Shown: positions 9,831 through 18,939 of the stretch, in pieces
How positions within the stretch are numbered: position 1 is the stretch's first letter
Layout: every line of letters begins with the position of its first letter
Source of the DNA: Chara braunii
Taxonomy: Eukaryota; Streptophyta; Charophyceae; Charales; Characeae
Reading direction: 5' to 3'
Length of the DNA: 23,612 nucleotides
Assembly: GCA_003427395.1 (NCBI GenBank)
Contig: BFEA01000267.1
Coordinates: 1,861,824-1,885,435 of the forward strand
Program-made: the position numbers and the translations under genes
Notes under the pieces: model-generated
Databases searched by the model: none
Told to the model about the DNA's origin: nothing
What the model saw: the letters and a program-made list of their open reading frames with translations, nothing else

Positions 9831-10190
9831 AGAAGAAAAACAGAAAAATTTCGAAGTTGGAGGGAAGGGGGATGAAAGAGTGATGAAGAAAGAGAGAAAT
9901 AGGTGAGAGAGAGAAAAAAAGTGAAGTGAGGGATGAGAGAGGTGATGGGGTTGTAGTTGGAGGGAAAAGAGGGAGAGGAGGGTGGTAGAATGAGAGAGAA
10001 GGATATGAAAAAGGTGGGGAGGAGTAGATGAGATTAGTAGAAGATGGTGAGTGGGGAGGAGAAGGCAGAAAAAAAGGGTTGTGGAAGATGAGTGAAGAGG
10101 GAGGTAGGAGGAGGGAGTAGTGGTAGGGTTAGAAAGGATAAGTAGATGATGGGGGGGGCAGAGAAAAGGGGTTGGGGGAGAGTAGGTTAG
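9830..10190. repeat. Long polypurine-rich tract
   Basis: About 360 bases are overwhelmingly A and G on the plus strand (GAGAGAGAAAAAAAGTGAAG-like), with only scattered T and very few C. The opposite strand gives a 153-codon open frame of Ser, Leu, Pro and His, which is composition-driven and not a gene. Confidence 0.7.
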
Positions 10191-10437
10191 TGGGTGGGAT
10201 GGTGATACCAAACTTTTGGGTGGCCAAGAGCAGAGCACTACCAAGATCCACAAGATCTTGGCCTTCAAGATGTTGCTGGCCTATTGCCGCAACACTAGAA
10301 GATAATGATGATAATGTTTCATGGTTGGTTGGGATCTTGATCAGCCACCCTATTGCCACAGTTGCACAACCCCCTGGCCAGGAGGGAATCTTGAACTGCT
10401 GCCAAACTGCTGCTGCAACAGTGGAAAAATAGTGAAG

Positions 10438-10439
<2 letters not shown>

Positions 10440-10478
<39 letters not shown>
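10440..10478. repeat. (TA)n microsatellite
   Basis: About 19 AT dinucleotides in a row. It lies between two copies of a GCACAACCCCCTRGCCARGR motif at 10364-10386 and 10481-10504. Confidence 0.98.
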
Positions 10479-10481
<3 letters not shown>

Positions 10482-10504
10482 GCACAACCCCCTAGCCAAG
10501 GGGG

Positions 10505-11370
10505 TCCCCTCTAAGGTTTCTCTTCTCTCTCTCGCTCCACACACCTTCTGATATGCATTTTTCCACAAACCGGTGCAAGTGACAGTGAGTTTGTGGTCTG
10601 ACCTCACGCAGCGACACCACCTTACCCCTGCCAAACAACACTCTTGTGGGCTTGACTTTGATACTTACACCGGTATGTTTCCAAAAAAAACAACGCGAGG
10701 TCTCTGCCCCAAATTCATACCCTCCTCCATTTTTGAAAAGAGTTAAGAGTGGCAAATGGAGACCCACTCCATGTCAAAACATTCAACTATTTATTCAGAG
10801 TTAAGAGTTTCTTGTAGCAAAGTTCTCATGTGTGCTTTGATACCTTGGGCAAGTACCGGAAGTTCAGGGTTATCCTATCATTCGCTCATCACTAATATAT
10901 TATGCGTGTCCAGTTTTATTTTTGGTAGATAAATAACTTGCGTTATGTGGTAGTATGTTCATAATTTCAATACTTGTTTTTGCATCTGCCATTTATGTCA
11001 CTTAATTCCTCTTATGTTGAACAAAACTATTGAAGAACGACTTATTGTTACTTGCAATTGTTACAATCCTAATAGATTTTTTTGTTGTTTTTGACATTGT
11101 CACCTTCTTAAGGTTTTCTTTTTTTTGTAAAACGAGTGTCATTGTTATTTTAAATCATGCAAGTGTCAGCTCAGCGCGTTATTGAAAAAAATAAAAGTCA
11201 TACTCTCATGATGCCTCACCTTTTAATTGAAAATCATATTCTGTCACAAAATCCATACATGTCCCGAGGTCGAAGAACAACCTGCTTCAATTTCGGATCA
11301 GTGGTTTCGTCAAACCAACAACCTAGAGCCCAGACCTCAGCCCCTTCTATGTTATTTTGTTAAGGGACGA
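10505..11370. other. Intergenic region, no recognised feature
   Basis: Unique-looking, moderately AT-rich sequence. Short open frames on both strands lack motifs. There is no convincing splice structure or RNA gene. Confidence 0.4.
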
Positions 11371-11666
11371 CTATGTGACCGTTTGAACGCACTGAACGCG
11401 CGTTTGCGTTTGAACATCTGCGTTCAAACGGTCGTGGGCCGCGTTCATACACGTTCAAACGCGTTGTGCGCCACGTGGTGCGAATCTGTCGAATGTGACC
11501 CACCCTGTCATATGAGCGCATGGCGGACTACGGGTGGGGGGAATTGGTTCTTAAAAAAAGAAAAGTGTGGCAGTGTATATTTCCATGTACCAGCGGTAGA
11601 TTCATTCGATTTTGCTCATCAGATCGATAGAAGTACCATGAGGTCGGCCTCGCTATTGGAGACTTC

Positions 11667-11963
11667 NNNNNNNNNNNNNNNNNNNNNNNNNNNNNNNNNN
11701 NNNNNNNNNNNNNNNNNNNNNNNNNNNNNNNNNNNNNNNNNNNNNNNNNNNNNNNNNNNNNNNNNNNNNNNNNNNNNNNNNNNNNNNNNNNNNNNNNNNN
11801 NNNNNNNNNNNNNNNNNNNNNNNNNNNNNNNNNNNNNNNNNNNNNNNNNNNNNNNNNNNNNNNNNNNNNNNNNNNNNNNNNNNNNNNNNNNNNNNNNNNN
11901 NNNNNNNNNNNNNNNNNNNNNNNNNNNNNNNNNNNNNNNNNNNNNNNNNNNNNNNNNNNNNNN
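11667..11963. other. Assembly gap (297 Ns)
   Basis: A run of N falls between two units of the tandem core of repeat copy A. In copy B the same place holds several further units and microsatellites, so repeat-caused assembly failure is the likely reason. The true length is unknown. Confidence 0.99.
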
Positions 11964-12243
11964 AATGTATATGTGCATGTCTAGAGGAAAATTTAGTCGA
12001 TTTTGCTCATCCAACCGATAGAAATATAAGGTCAGCCGCACAATTTTTTTTTATTTTTTTTAGTCAACTCTGCATTTGAGTATTTTAGTTCATATTCACA
12101 CAAACATTTTGTACATGTCCATATTAAGGGAGCGGGGCCAAATTGTTGTGCGTTCGACTAAGTTAGTATGCAAGAAAAAATGCTGAAATACAAAAATCAT
12201 GAAAAAATGCTCACGACGACGTCAGTTCACAGCCGTCATCATT

Positions 12244-12284
12244 TATTTATTATTATTATTATTTTTTTTTTTTCTCTCTCTTTT

Positions 12285-12373
<89 letters not shown>
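12244..12373. repeat. Compound microsatellite: (TTA)n, T-run, (CT)n, (CA)n
   Basis: TTATTATTATT leads into T-runs and CTCTCT, then about 40 CA dinucleotides from 12294 to 12373. It is part of the core of repeat copy A; the matching CT/CA tracts lie inside copy B. Confidence 0.95.
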
Positions 12374-12375
<2 letters not shown>

Positions 12376-12521
12376 CCCCACTGCCCCGAAGCCCACACCC
12401 CTGTGCCCTGCGCAAACGTGTTCAACGGGTTTAGCCCCGTTCAATGAACGTGCGTTCATCGCGTTCAAAACATGAACACGAAACGAGCGTTCATTGAATG
12501 AGTGGAAACACAAAAGGACGA

Positions 12522-13560
12522 GGAATACATTTTTGAGTGTTCGAGCATCAACAAATAAAAAATACAGCAGGTGACATATTCCTTAAGATACTTGTAAAAT
12601 TGTCATGCTGATTATGACATTAAGGGTTAGCCTACATGGAAAGTTGTTATTGGGTATTGCTTTACAAAGAGTAGAATAATCTCATTCCATGACATCATTT
12701 ATACCAGGAAAGAAAGGATTATGACATTTTTTGTATGTGTTGCAAAATATATTGTATGACTTTCACTACCAACACATAAATCAAATGAACTTATCATATA
12801 CTTCCTCTTATGTTATTGTAACCATTGTCAATCGCATGCTAACGTTTGTGACATGCTCAACGTTTAGTTTGATTGAGTTGTCATAACAACTGTGTTGAGA
12901 CTATGATAGATAACACAAAAAATTTCATATTTTGATAATCTGATTAAACATTTTTTCTCAACCCTCCACACAACATGAACTTTGTATTATTTTCATCGAC
13001 CCTACAAAAAAGATACTATTTTAATTATCTTTATTTCCTTGAGTCGTATTGCTACATTCCCTTCGTATTCTTTTCCTATCCATCTCGACCTTAATTAAGT
13101 TTATTTCATGACCTTTAGTGGTTGAAAGGTTCACATAACTATTTAAGAATCAGACTCAATGGAGGAAGATTCAACGAATGCGTGCGTGGTTCTCTGACCC
13201 ACTACTGTGATCATTGTTTTACTGTTATTTTACTCAATGATTGGTGTTATTTAAACTTATTTTAAACTAAATCTTTTAAGAGTATTAACACATTCAATGA
13301 AGACAATTTTTGTAGAAGTATTGTCAGTTGTGAAATAAAAAGACAGACAAAATTGCAGAATTAGTGATATGATGTGATGTCCCTTTCTCACGGTGTGAAA
13401 ATAGAAGGGGACATGATACCATCTACAAGTTCCCTTGTGGTTACTGTATAAGAAACTTCTTTTAAATTCATACTTAAATTTGAGTGAATGTGGAATGACA
13501 CATTTGGTGGGTAATCGTCAATATGATCTATCTACTTGAGGGTCAGAAAGGACTGTGGGC
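12522..13560. other. AT-rich intergenic region, no recognised feature
   Basis: Both strands are closed by frequent stops. I see no ORF, no repeat unit and no RNA gene. Confidence 0.5.
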
Positions 13561-13564
13561 CCCT

Positions 13565-14499
13565 TTTGCAATATGAAAAATTCTTAGAATTAAATAACAT
13601 TCTATTATAAAATTACATTATGAAATTTAAACTTCATTCCATTTTAAAAATTATCATTGCACTTTTAAAATTTTCAATCTTATTTGAAAAAATTCCTCCA
13701 AAACAAATTGGGTATCCCTTCTTGTTTGAACTACATGTCAAAGATGGAATGAAAGTCTAGATTAGTTTGTGAAATATTTTAATTGGAGTATCATTTTATT
13801 ATAAGAAATTATAATCATAAATATGTTAATCCAATATTAATTAGAAGATATTTGTTGTAGTCAGAGTTGCCAGGCCGAACGTACGGAGGCCCCTAAGCTG
13901 ACCCCCGAACTTTCGGGCGTTCGGGTTCCCGTACGGGGCCCGAACTCGAAGGGGTTCGGACCCCGCAAAAAAAATATTTTGGTACCTAAAAATTATTTTT
14001 TTTTTCTAATGTTTTTTTTTATGAGTTCTCTGTTATGTAAGCTACCTGTCTATCAATTTTGAAGTCATTATGTTGAGCCAAACAATAATAAAAAATCTTC
14101 AAAGATGGTGGTGTTAAAACTTGCTTTCCCACTTACTAATTTGTTTTTTTTCTCGTTTCACTTTTTGTTTTCCCTTTATTTCGGGGCTTGAACAAAATTA
14201 TTATTTTTTCAAACTCTATTTGTAGGTTCTCTATTATGTATATACATGTGTATAAAATTTCATGGCATTTGACAAAGCCAAAAAAAAATGAAAAATCGCC
14301 AAAGATGGCGGTGTCAAAAACTTGCTTGCCCACGCAATAATTTCATTCTCGTTTTATTTTTTCTTATTTTCATTAATATTATTTATTTTTCGTATTTGAT
14401 TTTTATTTCAAATTTGGTGATGAATTTGGATGTACTGTTGAGGCAAATGTTGTTTAGTTTATTCTTCTGCATGACATATTTGTTTTTCAGAAGTTTTGA

Positions 14500-14533
<34 letters not shown>

Positions 14534-14805
14534 CCCGCGTTCGGCCGAACGTCCAAACGCGCCGAGAGGGGGCTCCAAACGTTCGGGCATTCGGGTTCGG
14601 GTGTTCGGCCCGTCCCGAACGCCAACAACCCTGGTTGTAGTAGAATGAAAGTTTAATTTAAAGCATTTCATGAACTCGTCTTGACTTTCATTCTATCTTC
14701 AACAGATGGATGCACTTGGAAAGAAAAAACATATTTTTATATGGGAACTTGTCAAATTGAACTGAAACTTTTAGAATTTAAAGAACTTCGGAATTACATT
14801 TTTTT
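13565..14805. mobile_element. Foldback/long-TIR element copy 1, split by a hAT-like MITE
   Basis: The left part (13565-13861) contains GGGTATCCCTTCTTGTTTGA, GGAATGAAAGTCTAGA and GAAATATTTTAATTGG. The right part (14634-14805) contains their inverted partners, including CATTTCATGAACTCGTCTTG and GACTTTCATTC. Removing the insert at 13862-14633 brings the halves together and gives an arrangement matching the element at 17850-18290 read in reverse. The arms are long and imperfect with an AT-rich centre and no ORF. Exact ends and target duplication are not resolved. Confidence 0.7.
13862..14633. mobile_element. hAT-like non-autonomous element, 772 bp, 8-bp target duplication GTTGTAGT
   Basis: GTTGTAGT occurs directly before (13854-13861) and directly after (14634-14641) the element. 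An 8-bp duplication is diagnostic of hAT transposons. The ends read CAGAGTTGCCAGG (left) and, in reverse complement, CAGGGTTGTTGGC (right), matching the CAGRG start common in hAT TIRs. Both subterminal regions are rich in GTTCGGGC/CCGAAC motifs. The AT-rich middle contains two diverged direct copies about 200 bp apart (landmarks GTTCTCTRTTATGTA at 14025 and 14226, AAAGATGGYGGTGT at 14101 and 14301) and a T-run near 14504-14533. No transposase is encoded. It is inserted inside the foldback element. Confidence 0.88.
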
Positions 14806-15083
14806 AATATGAATGAGTAAAAAAAAAAAAAAAAAATTCATATTTCATTTCTTATGAGAAATTTTATATTGTGCTATTTTGAGTATCGCTCGATAGTTCT
14901 AAGTGGGGTTGTGTTTAGATGCCGCTCGATAGTTTTATTTGGGTGGGTGACTTCAACCACATAACCTATCATTTTTTTCACCTTCAACAGAGATGAAAGA
15001 GTGTTTTATGAGAGATAATGAGTGTCATCATCCAAAATTTTATTGCTCTCTTTTGGAAATTGAGTTCATCTAACTCTTTCTTC

Positions 15084-15647
15084 TATATGATCGTTGAACG
15101 TGTTGAGCGCGCGTTCTTGTTCAAACGCGTGCGTGCAAATGGTTGGGGGCGCGTTTAAACGCGTTCAAATGAGCTACACGCCACATACGTGAATCTGTTG
15201 AATGAGACCCACCCATCCACATGCGCGCAGGGATTTGGTTCTTAAAAAAAAAAAAAAAAAAGTGTGGTAGTGTATATTTCCATGTTCTAGCGGTAGATTC
15301 ATTTGATTTTGCTCATCAAATCGATGGAAGTATCATGATGTCGGCCGCGCGGTTGGAGACTTACCTGCTCTTCTCTCTCTCTCTCACACACACAGACACA
15401 CACACGACAATGTATATTTCCATGTAAAGCGGAAGATTCATTCGATTTTGCTTATCCAACTGATGAAAGTAGTGTGAGGCCAACTGCGCGGTCGGAGACA
15501 TACCTGCTCTCTCCTCTCTCTCACACACAAAAAAGGTGTGGCAGTGTATATTTTCATGTTCTAGTGGTAGATTCATTCGATTTTGCTCAAGAAATCGATG
15601 AAAGTACCATGAGGTCGGTTGCGCGATTGGAGACTTACTTGCTCTCG

Positions 15648-15680
<33 letters not shown>

Positions 15681-15706
15681 TACACACATACACATACACA
15701 CACACA

Positions 15707-15749
<43 letters not shown>

Positions 15750-16198
15750 ACACACAAATACGACAACGTATATTTTCATGTCTAGCGAAAAATTCATTCG
15801 ATTTTGTTCATCCAACAGATGGAAGAAGCATGAGACCAGCCGCTCGGTTGAAGTTGGAGACTTACATGCTCTCCTCTCTCTCTCTCTTTCACACAGAAAA
15901 AAAAGTGGCAGTATATATTTTCATGTCTATCAGAAGATTCATTCGATTTTGGTCATTGAACCGATGAAAGTGGTGTTAGGCCAACCTCGCGGTTGAAAAC
16001 TTATCTGCTCTCCCCTCTTTTTTTTTTTTTTTCCGTCTCTCTCTCTCTCACACACACGCACACACGCACACACGCACACACGACCCTCAACCCACACCCC
16101 TGTGCCCTGCGCAAATGCATGAAACACGTTTAGATGCGTTCAATTCGTTCAAAACATGAACATGAAACGCGCGTTCATTGAACGAGCGACAACACAGT
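15084..16198. mobile_element. Repeat family copy B (hAT-like non-autonomous element with tandem-array core)
   Basis: CTTTCTTC flanks both sides perfectly (15076-15083 and 16199-16206), a plausible 8-bp target duplication. The ends start TATATGATCG (left) and, reverse-complemented, ACTGTGTTGTCG (right), followed inward by GAACG / GAGCGCGCG motifs on both sides. Left-end, core and right-end sequences correspond to copy A at 11371-12515. The core is a five-unit tandem array with CT/CA microsatellites between units. There is no transposase ORF; the CA/CT-derived open frames are repeat artefacts. Confidence 0.75.
15260..16010. repeat. Tandem array of five ~140-bp units interleaved with CT/CA tracts
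   Basis: Each unit begins near TGTATATTTYCATGT and continues through GATTCATTCGATTTTG, a GATGRAAGTR segment and GGTTGGAGACTTA, and ends in CTCTCTCT and often CACACA. Unit starts lie at about 15271, 15411, 15545, 15767 and 15911. Most spacings are 134-144 bp. The 222-bp spacing is caused by expansion of the CA tract at 15665-15755. Confidence 0.85.
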
Positions 16199-16206
16199 CT
16201 TTCTTC

Positions 16207-16775
16207 GTTGCCAAACTTCTAAAATTGGATTGGACAACTCGTTATAATGATATCTCGTCTTTCATTTTGACCACTAGGAATTCGTTAATTTTTTTGGTCA
16301 TTATACCATATAAAAATAAATAAGACCTTTATATATTCCCCATCAATAACTCTTTCAATTTGTTAGGTAAGGATTTAACATCATGCAGAAAAATAAAAAC
16401 TGTCATTCTTTCTTGTATCCATCATGGCGTTATCCGCTTATTTAAAAGATATAGGTTTTTTGTATCACGCCAAAAAATAACAACTAATATTTTTTCTATA
16501 TATATCGTCCATCGAGTACTTAACTATCATAAAAGGTTGTGCCAAGTGTGCATAAAATCATCTTGCTTTACATCGGTTAAGCATGGTCAAATTTCATTCT
16601 TTTGATTTTTACTATGACTCATATTTGTTTTCTTCTTTGTCCTCATTTTCATTATGACGGACGTACAGAAGACGTTGTTTTTGCATATTACACAAATGAA
16701 CTCATTTTTTGCCCTTAAAACATTTGAGTTGCAGACTGTTCAGTTCTTCAATTATCAATTCGAACATCTTTGTGT
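16207..16775. other. AT-rich intergenic region, no recognised feature
   Basis: Short plus-strand open frames (72-81 codons) exist but are AT-driven and show no domain. I see nothing else here. Confidence 0.45.
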
Positions 16776-17405
16776 GATTGCCTCTGAGTCAACTATTTAC
16801 TTAAGTTTCGATTTAGGACCTGACAGTCTCAATCGAAACCTTGGGGTTCAATTCTTGTATTCTAAGTTTTAATCTTTTGATCGTATTAGTCTTACAAAAT
16901 TGATTGAAGTGCGATGAAATCCATGCTTAAACCACAATCTCCTTCAGTGTGTGATTACCTTCACTCTTCACTTGAGTTTCAATGAATGACATGTCAATTG
17001 AGTTTTAAAATTTTGATCGAAGTGCGATGAAATCCAGAGTTCAACCTTCTTGTTCAGTTTGTGATTGCTTTGACTCTTCACTTGAGTTTCAATTTATGAC
17101 CTGTCAATTACGTTCTCCAGTGTCAATTAAAGCCTTGAGGTTTTTGTACGTGTATCCTAAGTTTTCATCTCTTCATCGTAACCTTATAAAATTGATTGAA
17201 GTGCGGCAGAATCCATACTTAAACCATGATCTCCTTCAATGTGTGATTGCCTTGACTCTTCACTAGAGTTCCAATTTATGACATGTCAATTAAGTCTTAT
17301 AAAATAAATCGAAGTACGATGGAATCCGGAGTTCAACCTTCTCATTCAGTGTGTGACTGCTTTGACTCTTCTTAAGTTTTAATTTGTGACCTGTCAATTA
17401 CATTA
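16776..17405. repeat. Higher-order tandem repeat, 292-bp period
   Basis: The landmark TGATTGAAGTGCGATGAAAT and its variants occur at 16901, 17014, 17193 and 17307, a spacing of 113, 179 and 114. The dimer repeats at 292-293 bp. Shared sub-blocks include GTGTGATTGC, GACTCTTCACTTGAGTTTC and GACMTGTCAATTA. About 2.1 copies of the dimer are present. The third 179-bp interval contains an extra TCCTAAGTTTTCATCT block also present at the left edge. Confidence 0.85.
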
Positions 17406-17729
17406 TTTGGTTTCACTACTTCATCCTCATTCAAGTCTAAAATATGATGATTTCAATATGAAATTAATAGCACGCGTTTACCAATTTAAAATATAATGTC
17501 ATATTTTAACGAATAACATGTTCTTAGCTATGGGTCTACTTACAACCCCTATTCCTCCTACCCTCCAACAAGATGGTTCGCGTCGCAAAGGTGATACAAA
17601 TAGTGATCGTTTCGCACCAGCACTGAGAACATGCATGAGTGAAAGAGAAGTATTTATGAACTAGTCTTCGTGGTGCTGACTCGGATACTGAGTGTTGTGA
17701 GCCACAAGACTTCTTTCCCCCATTCCATA

Positions 17730-17820
17730 CCCTTTTATGCTTCTTCTCTTCTAACCAACATTCATGCACAATAATTTTGTAAAGTATGTAGTTCCAGTCC
17801 CTTTTATGCTTCTTCTCTTC
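17730..17820. repeat. 22-bp perfect direct repeat, 69-bp offset
   Basis: CCCTTTTATGCTTCTTCTCT plus TC occurs at 17730-17751 and 17799-17820. It is a small local duplication in otherwise unique AT-rich sequence (17406-17845) where I see no gene. Confidence 0.85.
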
Positions 17821-17849
17821 ATATTTATAAATTTTCATTCCAATGTTCG

Positions 17850-18290
17850 TCAAATTCTAAAATTTTCAATTTAATTTGATAAGTTATCGTCGAAATATGA
17901 ACTTTCCCTTCCAACTACATCTATTTGTTTAAGATAGAATGAAAGTCTGAACAAGTTTATGAAATATTTTAATTCTACTACAAAAAATATATTCTAATTT
18001 AAGATTGGATTAACTTATTTATGACTGGAAATCCTTACTTAGAATGACAGTCCAATTAAAATATTTCATGAACTCATCCAGACTTTCAATCCATCTCTAG
18101 CATGCAGTCTAAATAAGAAGGGATACCCCATTCTTGGAATGAAAGTTTTCAAGTAAGACAAAAAAAATTAAAATTGGAATGACATTTTTTATGATGGAAT
18201 GAAAATTTGAAATTTAAAATGTAATTTTACTCTAGAATTATTATTTAATTCTAGAAAATTTTTCTGTTGTCATTTTAAATGAAAGGCTAG
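17850..18290. mobile_element. Foldback/long-TIR element copy 2 (uninterrupted)
   Basis: The left arm (AGAATGAAAGTCTGAACAAG then TTTATGAAATATTTTAATT, about 17938-17976) is mirrored by AATTAAAATATTTCATGAAC then TCATCCAGACTTTCAATCC (about 18055-18092). Further outward, GAAGGGATACCCC and TAAAATTACATTTTAAA-type blocks match copy 1 at 13565-14805 in the opposite orientation. No coding capacity. It is a MITE-like or MULE-like foldback element of uncertain superfamily. Confidence 0.7.
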
Positions 18291-18939
18291 ATATAAAATG
18301 AGTAGGGATTAACTTTATTTACTAAGCAAGGTCAACCTTTTTTAGCCTGAGTACAATTTTCTAGTGAGAATCACCACAATTAAGAATGACACTCTATTCG
18401 GCAATGTATTGGGGAATCTAACAAACTAAGTAGTATGGTTAAATCAAGCTCATTCGAAATAACAACCTATTAACAATGCAAAAAAAATTGGTAGGTCAAA
18501 GAGTGTGTATGGTCATACACTGCCACGTTCATCCTTCTTTACAGTGTAAAGAGGGACAATATTTTCGATAAGAAATGAAGACATGTAAGCTTAAAAGGGC
18601 ATGAACATGGCCGTGCAAGTAATTAGGCTCTTCTTTTTTAATACCAGGAGCGCTCGTGGTTGATAATCGGGTGTAAGTCTGGTAGGTGCACTAGCATATG
18701 AATATGACTATACAATATATTAGGTTCATTTTTTTTTTAGCACCAGCAAAACAGCTAGACCGTAAGACAAGGCATGACGTCTTTGAGTCTACATGATAGC
18801 GATGCTCAAAGTTACAAAGATGAAGTCAGGGGAAGAAAAAAATGAGATGTTACTTAAACTTGTATCAGTTTGTCGGGAATTTTGATAAAAGAAGGTCGAG
18901 TGAGATCGCATGAGAGGTAATCCTCAATAAAAAGTAATA
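18291..18939. other. Intergenic region, no recognised feature
   Basis: No ORF over 60 codons, no repeat unit and no RNA gene could be supported here. Confidence 0.5.

Larger units (their letters stand above)
11371..12515. mobile_element. Repeat family copy A (hAT-like non-autonomous element with tandem-array core)
   Basis: The left end has GTTTGAACGC/ACTGAACGCGCG-type motifs and the right end has inverted versions (GCGTTCATTGAATG). The same ends, plus the CACACCCCTGTGCCCTGCGC block inside the right end, occur in copy B at 15084-16198. The GGACGA hexamer flanks both sides (11365-11370 and 12516-12521), as a possible decayed target duplication. The core holds the GTATATTTCCATG / ATTCATTCGATTTTGCTCAT unit found as a tandem array in copy B, followed by a CT/CA microsatellite. 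An assembly gap removes part of the core. There is no transposase ORF. Confidence 0.65.

Noticed and set aside
9807-10268. 153-codon minus-strand Ser/Leu/Pro/His ORF
   Set aside because: It is the complement of the polypurine tract; its composition alone explains the lack of stops.
12168-12513. Open frames with poly-Thr-His and poly-Cys-Val
   Set aside because: Translation of the (CA)n microsatellite.
14288-14656. 122-codon plus-strand ORF with a poly-Phe run
   Set aside because: It crosses the T-run and the right end of the hAT-like MITE and its target duplication, so it is not a gene.
15474-15996. Overlapping ORFs on both strands in repeat copy B
   Set aside because: They are made of the tandem core and CT/CA tracts; frames follow repeat units.
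15260-16010. CRISPR-like array
   Set aside because: The units are about 140 bp, diverged, and separated by microsatellites rather than unique spacers; the context is eukaryotic.
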